From: Planctomycetota bacterium | Lineage (GTDB): Bacteria; Planctomycetota; UBA1135; GCA-002686595 | Length of the DNA stretch: 64,000 bases | Direction: 5' to 3' | Assembly: GCA_021413885.1 (NCBI GenBank) | Contig: JAIOPM010000037.1 | Span: 62,001-126,000 of the forward strand | Shown here: in pieces, positions 1 through 9,460 of the stretch | How the letters are laid out: the number at the start of each line of letters is the position of its first letter | How positions within the stretch are numbered: position 1 is the stretch's first letter | The notes under the pieces: model-generated | Told to the model about the DNA's origin: nothing | What the model saw: only the letters and a program-made list of their open reading frames with translations | Databases searched by the model: none | Made by a program: the position numbers and the translations under genes

Positions 1-1134
1 ATGTTGATCGGTGATCGCGCGAAGTACATCGGCATCCTGATCGGCATCACGTTCGCCTCGTTCCTGATCACGCAGCAGTCCGCGATCTTCACCGGGATCA
101 TGGCGCGCAGCTTCGGCAGCATCACCGACCTGCCTTCGGCCGACGTCTGGGTGATGGACCCGAAGGTCCAGTACATCGACGACTTGAAGCCGCTCTCCGA
201 CACACAGCTCTTCCGCGTGCGCGGCGTCGACGGCGTCGATTGGGCGGTGCCGCTCTATAAGGGCTTGCTCAAGGCGCGCCTCTCGAACGGCACGTTCCAG
301 ACGGTCGCCGTGCTCGGCGTCGACGACGGGACGTTGATCGGCGGGCCCTCGCGGATGGTACAGGGCGAGCTCGCCGACCTGCGCAATGCGGATGCGCTGA
401 TCGTCGACGAGGTCGGCGCGAAGACCAAGCTCGCCCAGCCGCTCCCCGACGGCACGTCGCGGCCGCTGGTCGTCGGCGACACGCTCGAACTCAACGATCA
501 CCGCGGCGTCGTCGTCGGCATCTGCAAGACGACGCGCACGTTCCAATCGCAACCGGTCGTCTACACCACGTTCACGCGCGCGACGACGTTCGCGCCGCGC
601 GAGCGCAAGTTGCTGTCGTTCGTCCTCGTCCACGCGAAGGCCGGCGTTTCGCCCGAGCAGCTCTGCGCGCGCATCCGCCACGTCACCGGTCTCGCCGCGT
701 ACACGTCGAGCGACTTCAAGTGGCTGACCGTCGGCTACTACATGAAGAACACCGGCATCGCGGTCAACTTCGGCATGTCGGTGCTGCTCGGTCTGTTGAT
801 CGGAACGATCATCGCGGGGCAGACGTTCTTCAACTTCACGCTCGACAACCTGCGCCACTTCGGCGCGTTGAAGGCGATGGGCGCGTCGAGCTGGACGCTC
901 GTGCGGATGATCCTCGTCCAAGCGGCGCTCGCGGGTTCCGTCGGTTGGGGCCTCGGCGTCGGCGGCGCCGCGATCATCGGGCGTCTCACGAAGAACACCG
1001 AGCTCGCGTTCCTGATGCCGTGGCAATTGCTCGCGATCAGCGGCACCGCGGTGATCCTGATCTCGCTGCTCTCCGCGACGCTCGCGATCTGGAAAGTGAT
1101 CCGCCTCGAACCGGCGATCGTGTTCAAGGGGTGA
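1..1134 (+). CDS. DevC-like ABC transporter permease (FtsX family), 5' end probably cut
   Basis: Inner-membrane permease of an ABC exporter of the DevBCA type, a group best known from cyanobacterial heterocyst glycolipid export. One membrane segment lies near residues 8-30, a large periplasmic part follows (about 35-245), and three segments close the protein (about 252-277, 300-325, 340-365), which is the FtsX/MacB permease layout. Family members usually begin a few residues before the GDRAKY motif, seen here at residues 4-9. The true start is therefore probably just upstream of the window and this entry lacks a few codons. It is directly followed by the ATPase gene, 2 bases after the stop. 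The substrate is unknown. Confidence 0.85.
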   Translation: MLIGDRAKYIGILIGITFASFLITQQSAIFTGIMARSFGSITDLPSADVWVMDPKVQYIDDLKPLSDTQLFRVRGVDGVDWAVPLYKGLLKARLSNGTFQTVAVLGVDDGTLIGGPSRMVQGELADLRNADALIVDEVGAKTKLAQPLPDGTSRPLVVGDTLELNDHRGVVVGICKTTRTFQSQPVVYTTFTRATTFAPRERKLLSFVLVHAKAGVSPEQLCARIRHVTGLAAYTSSDFKWLTVGYYMKNTGIAVNFGMSVLLGLLIGTIIAGQTFFNFTLDNLRHFGALKAMGASSWTLVRMILVQAALAGSVGWGLGVGGAAIIGRLTKNTELAFLMPWQLLAISGTAVILISLLSATLAIWKVIRLEPAIVFKG

Positions 1135-1136
1135 CG

Positions 1137-1880
1137 ATGCAGACGCTCGCCGAAACCGCGGTTCGCCTGAAGCACGTCGAGAAGAGCTACGGCCTCGGCG
1201 AAGCGCGCGTCCCCGCGTTGCGCGGCGTCGATCTCGACGTCGGCGTCGGCGAGCTCTTGATGCTGGTCGGCCCGTCGGGCTGCGGCAAGACGACGTTGAT
1301 CTCGGTGGTCGCCGGCATCCTCGATCAGGACGCCGGCTCGTGCGAAGTCTTCGGCCGCGAGATCAACCGCATGCGCTCCGGCGAGAAGACGCGCTTCCGC
1401 GGCCGCACCGTCGGCTTCGTCTTCCAACAGTTCAACTTGCTGCCGGCGTTGACCGCGCGCGAGAACGTCGCGATCCCGCTGCTGCTCGGCCGCGTCGCGT
1501 ACGCGGAGGCGCAGGACCGCGCGCAGACGATGCTCGAACGCGTCGGTCTCGGCAGCCGGAGCAAGGCGCTGCCCTCCCAACTCTCCGGCGGCCAGCAACA
1601 ACGCGTCGCGATCGCGCGCGCTCTCGTGCACGAACCGCGGCTCGTCGTCTGCGACGAACCGACCAGTTCGCTCGACCAACAAACCGGTCAGCAGATCGTC
1701 GAGCTCCTGCGCGAGGTCGCGCTCTCCGGTTCACGCGCGCTGATCGTCGTCACCCACGACTCGCGCATCTTCCGTTTCGCCGACCGCATCGCGGTGATGA
1801 ACGACGGGCTGATCACGCGCGTCGTGCGTTCCGCGGACGAACTCGAACACCCGGCGCCTCCCCGAAAGGACGAGCCATGA
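1137..1880 (+). CDS. DevA-like ABC transporter ATP-binding protein
   Basis: Cytoplasmic ATPase (247 residues) that would power the DevC-like permease. It shows every ABC hallmark: Walker [11 protein letters not shown]-loop FQQFNLL, signature [15 protein letters not shown], Walker [13 protein letters not shown] and a switch histidine in VVTHD. The length is normal for the MacB/LolD/DevA group. I chose ATG 1137; a GTG at 1131 overlapping the permease stop is possible. The stop overlaps the next ATG in an ATGA junction, so the two genes are translationally coupled. Confidence 0.9.
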   Translation: MQTLAETAVRLKHVEKSYGLGEARVPALRGVDLDVGVGELLMLVGPSGCGKTTLISVVAGILDQDAGSCEVFGREINRMRSGEKTRFRGRTVGFVFQQFNLLPALTARENVAIPLLLGRVAYAEAQDRAQTMLERVGLGSRSKALPSQLSGGQQQRVAIARALVHEPRLVVCDEPTSSLDQQTGQQIVELLREVALSGSRALIVVTHDSRIFRFADRIAVMNDGLITRVVRSADELEHPAPPRKDEP

Positions 1881-2944
1881 TCGTCAAGTACTTGATCCCC
1901 CTGGCCGCCGTCGCCGGCGTCGTGCTCGCGACGCGCACCGTGATCGAAGCCGGGCAAACGCCCGTGATCCCGCCCCCGCCGATCGAGCCGGCGCGCGCGC
2001 CGTTCGAGTCGTACATCGCCGCCGCGGGCATCGTCGAAGCGTCGAGCGAGAACCTCGCGATCGCCACCAACGTCGCCGGCGTGATCACGCGCGTCGAAGC
2101 GCACGTCGGCCTGCGCGTGAAGGCCGGCGAGCTGCTGTTCGCGATCGACGACCGCACGCTGCGTTCCGAACTCGCCGGGGCACGCGCCGCGGTCGCGGCG
2201 GCGCAGGCGCGCGTCGAGCGTCTCCACGCGCTGCCGCGCGTCGAGGACCTGCGCACCGCCGAGGCGAAGCTCGTCGAGTCGGACGCGGCGCTCGCGGAGG
2301 CGAAGGACCAACTCGAACTCGCTCGCTCGGTCGCCGATCCGCGCGCGATCAGCCGCGAGGAATTGAACCGTCGCCGTTCCGCCGTCGACGTCGCGCAGGC
2401 GCGCCGCGGAGCTTCCGAAGCGCAAGTCGATTGGCAGAAGACCGGCGCGTGGAAGCCCGACCTCGCCGTCGCCGAAGCCGAGCTGGCGGCCGAACTCGCG
2501 CGCCAGCAATCGGTCGAGACCGAGCTCGCGCGCCTCGAAGTCCGCGCACCGATCGACGCGACGATCCTGCAGGTCAACGCGCGCCCCGGCGAGTACGCGC
2601 CGACCGGCGTGCTCGCGCGGCCGCTGGTGCTGCTCGGCGACACCGCCGTGCTGCACGTGCGCGCCGATGTCGACGAGAACGACGCGTGGCGCTTCGAGCC
2701 GAAGTCGAAGGCGTTCGCGTACCTGCGCGGCAACCGCGAGCGTTCCGCCGCGATCGAGTTCGTGCGCGTCGAGCCCTACGTGCTGCCCAAGCGCTCGCTG
2801 ACCGGCGATTCGACCGAGCGCGTCGACACGCGCGTGCTGCAGGTGCTCTACCGCTTCGACCCGGCCGCGATGAAGGCGTACGTCGGTCAACAAGTCGATG
2901 TCTTCGTCGAGGCGCCGTCGGTGGTGATGCAGGGCGCGCGATGA
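1877..2944 (+). CDS. DevB/HlyD-like membrane fusion protein
   Basis: Periplasmic adaptor (355 residues) joining the inner-membrane ABC permease to an outer-membrane channel. One N-terminal membrane anchor (about residues 3-22) is followed by a biotinyl-lipoyl-like half motif (GVITRVEAHVGLRVKAGELL), an alanine- and glutamate-rich coiled-coil hairpin (about 95-200), the second lipoyl half (LEVRAPIDATILQVNARPGE) and a beta-barrel C-terminus. This order is standard for the HlyD/DevB family. It overlaps the ATPase gene and the next gene by ATGA junctions, placing all four proteins in one coupled operon. Confidence 0.88.
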   Translation: MIVKYLIPLAAVAGVVLATRTVIEAGQTPVIPPPPIEPARAPFESYIAAAGIVEASSENLAIATNVAGVITRVEAHVGLRVKAGELLFAIDDRTLRSELAGARAAVAAAQARVERLHALPRVEDLRTAEAKLVESDAALAEAKDQLELARSVADPRAISREELNRRRSAVDVAQARRGASEAQVDWQKTGAWKPDLAVAEAELAAELARQQSVETELARLEVRAPIDATILQVNARPGEYAPTGVLARPLVLLGDTAVLHVRADVDENDAWRFEPKSKAFAYLRGNRERSAAIEFVRVEPYVLPKRSLTGDSTERVDTRVLQVLYRFDPAAMKAYVGQQVDVFVEAPSVVMQGAR

Positions 2945-4371
2945 AGCTCGCGGCGAGTCCCGTCCTGCTCGCGATGGCGTTCGCGGCGTGCAGCGCGCCG
3001 CCGTCGGGCGCGCCGCGCGACGCCGCGCCGTTGCCGACGAGCTTCAGCGCGACGTCCGCGTCGGCTTCGACGGACGCGCCCGTGAACACCGCCGACCTCG
3101 CGCGTTTCTGGTCGGCGTTCGGCGACGCGCGGCTCGAGCGCCTGATCCAACGCGCGCTCGACGGCAACCTCGACCTCGCGCGCGCCGCGGCTCGCGTGCG
3201 CGAAGCGCGCGCGCGACTCGGGGTAGAGGACGCGGCGGACGCGCCGACGCTCGATGCGAACGGCAGCTACACGCGTTCGCGCCGCAGCCGCAACTCGACC
3301 AACGGCGCGCCGTTCTTCGGACAGCGCGACACCGACCTCTTCGACGTCGGTTTCGACGCGCGTTGGGAACTCGACCTCTTCGGCGCGATCGACGCGCGCG
3401 TCGATGCGGCGCGAGCGGATCTCGCCGCAGCCCGCGTCGGACGCGACGCCGTGCGCGTGACGCTCGCCGCGGAAGTCGCGCGCAACTACGTCGAGCTCGC
3501 CGGCGCGCGCGCGCGTCTCGCCGTCGCGCGAGCGAGCGTCGCGATCCAAGAGGACACCGCCGGCCTGGTGCGCGAACGCGAACGCGCGGGCCTCGCGAAT
3601 TCCCTCGACGCCGCGCGCGCCGACGCGTTGGTCGCGACCAGCCGAGCGACGTTGCCGGCGTTCGAGTCGGCGGCGGCCGAGCGCGTGCACCGTCTGTCGC
3701 TCTTGATCGGCGCCGCGCCGCGCGAGCTCGAAGCGGAACTCGCCGACACGCCGATCATCCCGCTGCCGAACGCGCGGTTGGTCGTCGACGCGCCGCTCGC
3801 GGTCCTGTCGCGCCGGCCCGACCTCGCTCGAGCCGAACTCGAACTCGCGGCCGCCGACGCGCGCGTCGCCGCAGCGCGCGCGGATCTGTGGCCGCGGTTG
3901 TCGCTCGGCGCGAGCCTCGGTTTCGTCTCCAACGACGCGGACACGTTGCTGCGCGGTTCGTCGATCGCGGGCTCGGTCGGGCCGTCGTTGGTCGCGCCGA
4001 TCTTCGAAGGCGGACGCCTGCGCGCCGCGGTCGAAGCCGCCGACGCGCGCGCCGACGACGCGTGGCTCGCGTGGCGAGCGAGCGCGTTGACGGCGCTCGC
4101 CGAAGTCGAGGACTCGCTCTCGTCGCTGTCGGCCGCGTCGACGCGCGAACGCGCGCTCGCGGACGCCGTCCTACAACAATCGCGCGCCGCGTCGATCGCG
4201 CGCGACCTCTACACCGCCGGACTCGTCGACTTCCTGAGCGTCGTCGACGCCGAACGCGCGCGCTTCGCCGCGGAGGACCAACTCGCCGAGAACCGCACCG
4301 CGCTGTCGGTGCGCTTCATCGCGCTCGCGAAGAGCCTCGGCGGCGGTTGGGACGCGAACGCTCCGCAGTAG
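2941..4371 (+). CDS. NodT/TolC-family outer membrane efflux lipoprotein
   Basis: Outer-membrane channel of the tripartite exporter (476 residues). The N-terminus is a lipoprotein signal: a short hydrophobic stretch then AFAACS, with the cysteine near residue 17 as lipidation site. Two repeated alpha-helical outer-membrane-efflux domains follow; each contains the conserved helix-turn pattern (for example RPDLARAELELAAADARV in the second). NodT-group motifs such as ARNYVELAGARARLAVA are visible. Start ATG 2941 overlaps the adaptor stop. Encoding the channel with DevCAB-type genes suggests a dedicated export route rather than use of a shared TolC. Confidence 0.88.
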   Translation: MKLAASPVLLAMAFAACSAPPSGAPRDAAPLPTSFSATSASASTDAPVNTADLARFWSAFGDARLERLIQRALDGNLDLARAAARVREARARLGVEDAADAPTLDANGSYTRSRRSRNSTNGAPFFGQRDTDLFDVGFDARWELDLFGAIDARVDAARADLAAARVGRDAVRVTLAAEVARNYVELAGARARLAVARASVAIQEDTAGLVRERERAGLANSLDAARADALVATSRATLPAFESAAAERVHRLSLLIGAAPRELEAELADTPIIPLPNARLVVDAPLAVLSRRPDLARAELELAAADARVAAARADLWPRLSLGASLGFVSNDADTLLRGSSIAGSVGPSLVAPIFEGGRLRAAVEAADARADDAWLAWRASALTALAEVEDSLSSLSAASTRERALADAVLQQSRAASIARDLYTAGLVDFLSVVDAERARFAAEDQLAENRTALSVRFIALAKSLGGGWDANAPQ

Positions 4372-4380
4372 CCGCGCGGC

Positions 4381-5202
4381 TCAGCGACCTTCGTAGCGCG
4401 GCTTGCGTTTCTCGGCGAACGCCGCCAGAGCCTCGAGACGATCCTGCGTCGGGAGGACGAGCTCGTAGCAACGCGCTTCCGTCTCCAACGCTTCGTCGAG
4501 CGGCTGCTCGGTCCCGAGGTCGATCGCGCGTTTCGCGGCGCGCACCGCGACTGGGCCGTTCTCGGCGATCGCCGCCGCGACCTCGAGCGCGCGTTCGAGG
4601 AGCTTGCCTTCCGGCGCGATTTCGTTGACCAAGCCGTAGCGCTCGGCGCGTGCGCTATCGATCTTCTTCGCGGTGAGGATGAGTTCTTTCGCTCGCGCCT
4701 TGCCGATCAGTCGCGGAAGACGTTGGGTTCCGCCCGCACCCGGCAGGATCGCGAGCGACGTCTCGGTGAGTCCGAGTTGCGCGTGCGGCGCCGCGATGCG
4801 CAGGTCGCACGCGAGCAAGAGTTCGGTCCCGCCGCCGAACGCGAAACCGTTGATCGCACCGATCGTCGGCTGCGGCAAGGCCTCCAAGTCGTCCATCGTG
4901 CGTCGAATGTTCTTCACGAACAGCGGAACGCGATCGAGCGGCATGTCCTTGCGCTCCTTCAAATCAGCGCCGGCGCAGAATGCTTTTTCTCCCGCTCCGG
5001 TGAGCACAATCGCACGCACCGACAAGTCGTTCGAGAGTTCGAAGAACAAAGTGCGCAGACGTTTGAGCGTCGCGAACGAAAGACAGTTCATCACCTCCGG
5101 TCGCCGGATCGTCAGCAAGACGATGTCGCCGCGGCGTTCGCTCGCGACGAGCTCTGGACGATCGGGAACGTCGGACGGAAAATCGGCGTGCGGGTCGAGC
5201 AT
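4381..5202 (-). CDS. Enoyl-CoA hydratase/isomerase family protein (AUH-like)
   Basis: Crotonase-fold enzyme (273 residues) expected to hydrate an unsaturated acyl-CoA. The oxyanion-hole and CoA region FCAGADLKERK is present, as are both catalytic glutamates of active hydratases: one in GGGTELLLACD and one in LTETSLAILPGAGGTQRLPR. The sequence style around the second glutamate resembles AUH (methylglutaconyl-CoA hydratase). The exact substrate is not determined by sequence. ATG 5202 is the natural start because the frame upstream looks non-coding and a TAGAGT box lies only 8 bases upstream. It converges with the efflux operon, with 9 bases between stops. Confidence 0.88.
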   Translation of the reverse strand: MLDPHADFPSDVPDRPELVASERRGDIVLLTIRRPEVMNCLSFATLKRLRTLFFELSNDLSVRAIVLTGAGEKAFCAGADLKERKDMPLDRVPLFVKNIRRTMDDLEALPQPTIGAINGFAFGGGTELLLACDLRIAAPHAQLGLTETSLAILPGAGGTQRLPRLIGKARAKELILTAKKIDSARAERYGLVNEIAPEGKLLERALEVAAAIAENGPVAVRAAKRAIDLGTEQPLDEALETEARCYELVLPTQDRLEALAAFAEKRKPRYEGR

Positions 5203-5210
5203 GGTGCGAG

Positions 5211-5216
5211 ACTCTA
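5211..5216 (-). promoter_or_regulatory. Candidate -10 box (TAGAGT)
   Basis: A TAGAGT hexamer on the minus strand ends 8 bases before the ATG of the enoyl-CoA hydratase gene. If it is a -10 element, transcription would start at or next to the ATG and the mRNA would be leaderless. No convincing -35 is seen. It belongs to a group of similar CTAnnnT boxes before first genes in this window. Confidence 0.3.
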
Positions 5217-5383
5217 GCGAGCGAACGAAACTCGCGAAACTCGATATGAGGTCTGAACTATTCAGCGAGCTCCCGCATCGCCGCGTGGTGATCGACGCGG
5301 GCTCCTCCTGCCGAGATCGATTGCACGCGTCGAAGCGTGCTCGATGACCTCGACCGTAACGAAGAAAAGGACCGGCTACCGAT

Positions 5384-6661
5384 ATGCGATTGACGATGAA
5401 GATCCTGTTGTGCCTCGGAACCGCTTCGGTGTTCGTGACGCCGGCGCTCTCCCAATCGACGACGCGCGTCAACCTCGGACGCGGCGGAATCGAAGCGAAC
5501 GACGAGAGCTACTACGACGCGCTCTCCGCCGACGGCCGCTTCGTCGCGTACTACAGCGACGCGTCCAACCTGGTCGCGCACGACCTCAATGCGACCGGCG
5601 ACGTGTTCGTCCGCGATCTGCGGAGCAACTTCAACGTGCGCGTGAGCGTCGCCTCGGACGGCACCGAGGGTGACGGCGAAAGTTCCGTTCCCGCGCTCTC
5701 GACGGACGGCCGCTTCGTCGCGTACGAGAGCTACGCCTCCAACTTGATCGCCGGCGACACCAACGCCGAGCAGGACGTATTCGTCCACGACCTCGCGACG
5801 CACGTGACGCGCCGCGTCAGCGTCGCATCGAACGGCGCGCAGGCCACGGGCCGCAGCTTCGGCGCCGCGCTCTCCGCCGACGGTCGCTACGTCGTGTTCC
5901 AGAGCTTCGCCGCGAACCTCGTCGCCGGCGATACCAACGGCGAGTGCGACGTCTTCGTTCGCGACCGCGTGACTCGGTCCACGACGCGCGTGAGCGTCGG
6001 CACCGGCGGGATCGAAGCGAACGCCGACAGCTTCGGCGGCGCGACGATCTCCGCGGACGGCACGCGCGTCGCGTTCGGGAGCAACGCGACCAACTTCGTC
6101 CCCGGCGCGACGTTCCAGGGCGTCTATCTGCGCGACTTGGTCTCCGGCACGACCACGTGCGTCAGCATGGACCTGCAAGGTCTGCCCGCCGGCGGCGGCT
6201 CGCCCGCGATCTCGGGCAACGGCAAGGTCGTCGTGTACCAGAGCGGCAGCTCGCAACTCGTCGCCGGCGACTCGAACGGCGTCGCCGACATCTTCGCGTA
6301 CGACGTGCCCGCGGGCGTCACGACGTTGGTCAGCGTCGACTCGAACGGCGGCCTGGCGAACGGCCTCAGCTCGTACCTCTCGGTTTCGTTCGACGGCAGC
6401 GCGGTTGCGTTCGGCAGCGCGGCGACGAACCTCGTCGCGGCGGACACCAACGCCGACAAGGACATCTTCTTGCGCGACCGCAACACCGGCACGACGACGC
6501 GCGTCAGCGTCGACTCCGCGCTCCTCCAGTGCGACGGACATTGCAGCACTCCCGCGATCTCGGCGGACGGCCGCTTCGTCGCCTTCTACAGCGGCGCGAC
6601 CAACCTGGTGCCGGGCGACACCAACGGCGAGCTCGACATCTTCGTGCACAAGCGCTGGTAG
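5384..6661 (+). CDS. Secreted seven-bladed PD40/TolB-like beta-propeller protein
   Basis: Exported protein of 425 residues with no recognised enzyme domain. After a signal peptide (about residues 1-23, cleavage near PALS/Q) come seven repeats of about 55 residues. Each carries an opening strand like LSADGRFVAYYSDASNLV, a turn like AGDTNGxxD, and a closing strand like VFVRDxxTGTTTRVSV. The last repeat stops after DIFVHKRW, while the N-terminus supplies the missing TTRVNL strand. This is the velcro closure expected for a seven-bladed ring. The repeats match the PD40/WD40-like family found in TolB. ATG 5384 was chosen; ATG 5396 would also leave a signal peptide. A paralogue is at 18810-20528. 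Confidence 0.82.
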   Translation: MRLTMKILLCLGTASVFVTPALSQSTTRVNLGRGGIEANDESYYDALSADGRFVAYYSDASNLVAHDLNATGDVFVRDLRSNFNVRVSVASDGTEGDGESSVPALSTDGRFVAYESYASNLIAGDTNAEQDVFVHDLATHVTRRVSVASNGAQATGRSFGAALSADGRYVVFQSFAANLVAGDTNGECDVFVRDRVTRSTTRVSVGTGGIEANADSFGGATISADGTRVAFGSNATNFVPGATFQGVYLRDLVSGTTTCVSMDLQGLPAGGGSPAISGNGKVVVYQSGSSQLVAGDSNGVADIFAYDVPAGVTTLVSVDSNGGLANGLSSYLSVSFDGSAVAFGSAATNLVAADTNADKDIFLRDRNTGTTTRVSVDSALLQCDGHCSTPAISADGRFVAFYSGATNLVPGDTNGELDIFVHKRW

Positions 6662-6686
6662 CCCGGATCGGCCGACGAACTCGCGC

Positions 6687-8393
6687 TCAACGCCGCGGAT
6701 CGCGGGGTTCGAGCGCGAGCTCGTCGAAGCTCTCGACCGAGCCCCACTCCGACGGCGAGACGAGGTGCGGCTCTGCGGCGGTCGAGCGCACTTCGAACTG
6801 GAGCGGCGAGCTCCATTGGCGGCAGTCGAGGGCGAACAGAGCGAGAACGGCAAGACGGCCCAGCCACGCGAGCGGAGTGGAGAGGCTCGGACGGAACGCG
6901 AGCGCGCGGCTCACGGCTTCGTCGAGCGTCAACGCGCCAAGGAACGCAAATACGAACCCGATCGAGACCGCCTGGCGCGCGTAACCGTAGAACGCGAGCG
7001 TCACGCTGAGCTTGTAGAGCAACGCGACGACGAAGAGCGCGCCGACGCGGCGGCGTCGGGCGACGAAGAGGCCGACGACGAGGACGAGCGCGAACGCGGC
7101 GCGCACGAGCGGTGCGTTCGTCGGCACGGTCAAGTCGACGGGCCTGCGCACGCCGCTCGGTCCGTACGGCAAGTCGTACGCGCCGAAGCCGAGCGTCGCG
7201 CCGTCGACGAAACGCGCGAGCTTCGCGGCGAGGAGCTTCGCGCTGCGCGCCGGATCGCTCGCGAGCTCGTCGAAGCCGACCTTCCAACCGTGCTCGAGCA
7301 GACGCAAGTGGCTCGGCCGCGCGAACGAGAACGTCGGATCGGGAGCGCGCCCGTCGAGCAGACCCGCGCGCGAAAAGCCGCCGTCGCTCGAAGGATGGTT
7401 GGCGAGCGCGAAGTCGAGCGGACCTTTCCACGTCACCAGCGTCCACTCAGGGATGGGCTCCGGCGTGGAACCCCACTCGGCGAAGAACGCGCGTACGTCG
7501 TCGACGTCGACCTCGCGGTCGCCGGCGGCGAGGCGGAGGTTACTCAGGTAGCGCGCGTTCGGCTCGCGCGCGAACGCGGGCAACGCTTCGAGCTCGGCGC
7601 GGGCCTCCGCGCTCCACGGCGGCGAGTACGTCTCCCACGCGATCGACGGCGCGTCGCGGTTGAAGCGCGCGGTCGCGCGATGGGCCGCGAGCGACCACGG
7701 AGCGCACGTCGCGATGAGCGCGACTGCGGTGAGCGACAGCCCGACGAGCGCGCCTCGGCGTCGTTCGAGCACGGGCCATGCGCGGGAGAGAGCCCACGCG
7801 CTCGCGAGGACGACGAAGAGCACGTGCTCCGCGCGCAGCAAGCTCGCCGCGCCGTGGACGATCCCGAGCGCGACCGACAAGGCGATCGTCGGCCGCTCGA
7901 CCCAACGCAGCGTCGCCGCGATCGAGACGAGCAGGAGCAGCGCGTACGGCGCTTCGTTGTTGAGCGACGTCGCGAGCTGGTAGTCGCCGAACGCGAACGC
8001 GGCGAGCACGGCCGCGATCCGACCGACACGCGCTCCCGCGAACGACTCCGCGACGACGTAGAGCAACGCAACGCCGGCGGACGACAACGCGCACCACAGA
8101 ACCTTCGCCGCGAAGAACGAGAGCCCGAGCGCGTGCAACACGTAGGCGACACCGGGCGCGCGCAACGGCAGATCGAACTCGAAGCTCTCGCCGCGTCCGA
8201 GCGCCGCGGCCCACCGCGCCCACACCGGCGCGTCGCCTTCGTAGCGCATCGAGTGCGGCCACGTCGCGTCCGACGACGAAGTCAGGAACGCGAGGCGCAA
8301 CGCGAACGCGAGCACGAAGAAGAAACCGGCGACGGCCCAACGTCGACGCGGCGCTTCGCGCGCGGCCGAAGACGAGAACGCCGTGACGTCCAT
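6687..8393 (-). CDS. Polytopic membrane protein, GT39/ArnT-like glycosyltransferase family
   Basis: Large inner-membrane protein (568 residues) with about ten hydrophobic segments and a soluble stretch at about 230-390. An acidic pair region after the first segment (RYEGDAPVWARWAAAL) is placed like the catalytic aspartates of GT39/GT-C enzymes, which transfer sugars from polyprenyl-phosphate donors on the periplasmic side. The specific donor and acceptor cannot be read from sequence. It is the last gene of a minus-strand cluster with two GT9 transferases and an LPS kinase, so a role in lipopolysaccharide or envelope sugar decoration is likely. The start lies 2 bases after the stop of the upstream GT9 gene. 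Confidence 0.6.
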   Translation of the reverse strand: MDVTAFSSSAAREAPRRRWAVAGFFFVLAFALRLAFLTSSSDATWPHSMRYEGDAPVWARWAAALGRGESFEFDLPLRAPGVAYVLHALGLSFFAAKVLWCALSSAGVALLYVVAESFAGARVGRIAAVLAAFAFGDYQLATSLNNEAPYALLLLVSIAATLRWVERPTIALSVALGIVHGAASLLRAEHVLFVVLASAWALSRAWPVLERRRGALVGLSLTAVALIATCAPWSLAAHRATARFNRDAPSIAWETYSPPWSAEARAELEALPAFAREPNARYLSNLRLAAGDREVDVDDVRAFFAEWGSTPEPIPEWTLVTWKGPLDFALANHPSSDGGFSRAGLLDGRAPDPTFSFARPSHLRLLEHGWKVGFDELASDPARSAKLLAAKLARFVDGATLGFGAYDLPYGPSGVRRPVDLTVPTNAPLVRAAFALVLVVGLFVARRRRVGALFVVALLYKLSVTLAFYGYARQAVSIGFVFAFLGALTLDEAVSRALAFRPSLSTPLAWLGRLAVLALFALDCRQWSSPLQFEVRSTAAEPHLVSPSEWGSVESFDELALEPRDPRR

Positions 8394-8395
8394 CG

Positions 8396-9460
8396 CTAGG
8401 CGAGCAACGCCGCGGCGGCGGCGGCGAGGCGCGCGGGCTCGATCTCGGTCATGCAACGATGCCGGGTCGCGCCTTCGAGCGGACAGAGTTCACGGTGACA
8501 CGGCCCGCACGGCACGAGCGTGCGCACGAGCACGGTGCGCTCGAGATGCTCCGCGGTGTGGCGCGGATCGGTCGGACCGGCGACGACGACGAGCTTCGCG
8601 CCGACGGCGTTCGCGACGTGGCGCGGACCGCTGTCGGTGGTGACGACGAGCTCGGCGAGCCGAGCGAGCGCGGCGAACTCGAGCAAGTCCGGCGGCGGGT
8701 GCACGGGCGCGAAGCTCGCGCGCGGCGCGAGCCGGCGCTCGACGTCCGCGACCACGGCTTCCTCGCCGGGCCCGCACACGAGCACGAGTTCGAACGCGTG
8801 ACGCGCACCGATCGCCGCCAGCGTCGCGGCGAAGAGCTCCGCCGGGAAACCCTTGGCCGACTGCGGCCGCGCGCCGACGTTGGCGAGCACGAACGGACGA
8901 CCGGGAGCGAGTCCGAGCGCCGCGAGCCGCGCGCGCACGCGTTCGACGACTTCCGCAGGCGGCTCGATGCGCGGGCGCGTGTCGCGCACCGCGACGCCGA
9001 GCAACCCGATGAGCTCGCGCGCGCTCGCGCCGACCGGTCGCGGCAGCCAGCGCGGAAAACGTCCGGCGACGCCGAGTTCGAGCGGCGTCGCGCCGACTTC
9101 GCGCGCCGGCGTGACGGCCGCGGTGAGCAAGAGCGAACGTCCGTCGCGCGCGAAGCCGATCCGCCGCGGGATCCGTGCGCGCCACGCGGCGAGCGCGCTG
9201 CGGAACGAGCCCGTCAACAGCAACGCGACGTCGTGGCCGCGCCATTCCGGTCCCGGTTCGCCGTCCTCGAGTGCGACGCAGCGCGCGCGCGTCGCTTCCG
9301 GCCCGAGCAACGGGAAGTAGCGCCGCGGCGCGACGAGCGTGACGCGCTCGCCGAAGCGCTCGACCAACGCGCGCGCCACCGGCTCGCACGCGACGAAGTC
9401 GCCGAGCCACGACGGCAGGAGCACGAGCAGTCGCTCGCGCGAGTTCAGCGCGCCGCGCAC
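8396..9460 (-). CDS. Glycosyltransferase family 9 (heptosyltransferase-like)
   Basis: ADP-heptose:LPS heptosyltransferase-like enzyme (about 354 residues). The N-terminal Rossmann start LLVLLPSWLGDFVACEP, the donor-binding region VTTDSGPRHVANAVGAKLVVVAGPTDP and the C-terminal cysteine cluster CGPCHRELCPLEGATRHRCM are all typical of the WaaF group. No ATG precedes the conserved N-terminus. I chose GTG 9460, which overlaps the upstream GT9 gene by 16 bases; a later start a few codons downstream is possible. It lies in tandem with a second GT9 gene, suggesting successive additions to the inner core. Confidence 0.82.
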   Translation of the reverse strand: MRGALNSRERLLVLLPSWLGDFVACEPVARALVERFGERVTLVAPRRYFPLLGPEATRARCVALEDGEPGPEWRGHDVALLLTGSFRSALAAWRARIPRRIGFARDGRSLLLTAAVTPAREVGATPLELGVAGRFPRWLPRPVGASARELIGLLGVAVRDTRPRIEPPAEVVERVRARLAALGLAPGRPFVLANVGARPQSAKGFPAELFAATLAAIGARHAFELVLVCGPGEEAVVADVERRLAPRASFAPVHPPPDLLEFAALARLAELVVTTDSGPRHVANAVGAKLVVVAGPTDPRHTAEHLERTVLVRTLVPCGPCHRELCPLEGATRHRCMTEIEPARLAAAAAALLA

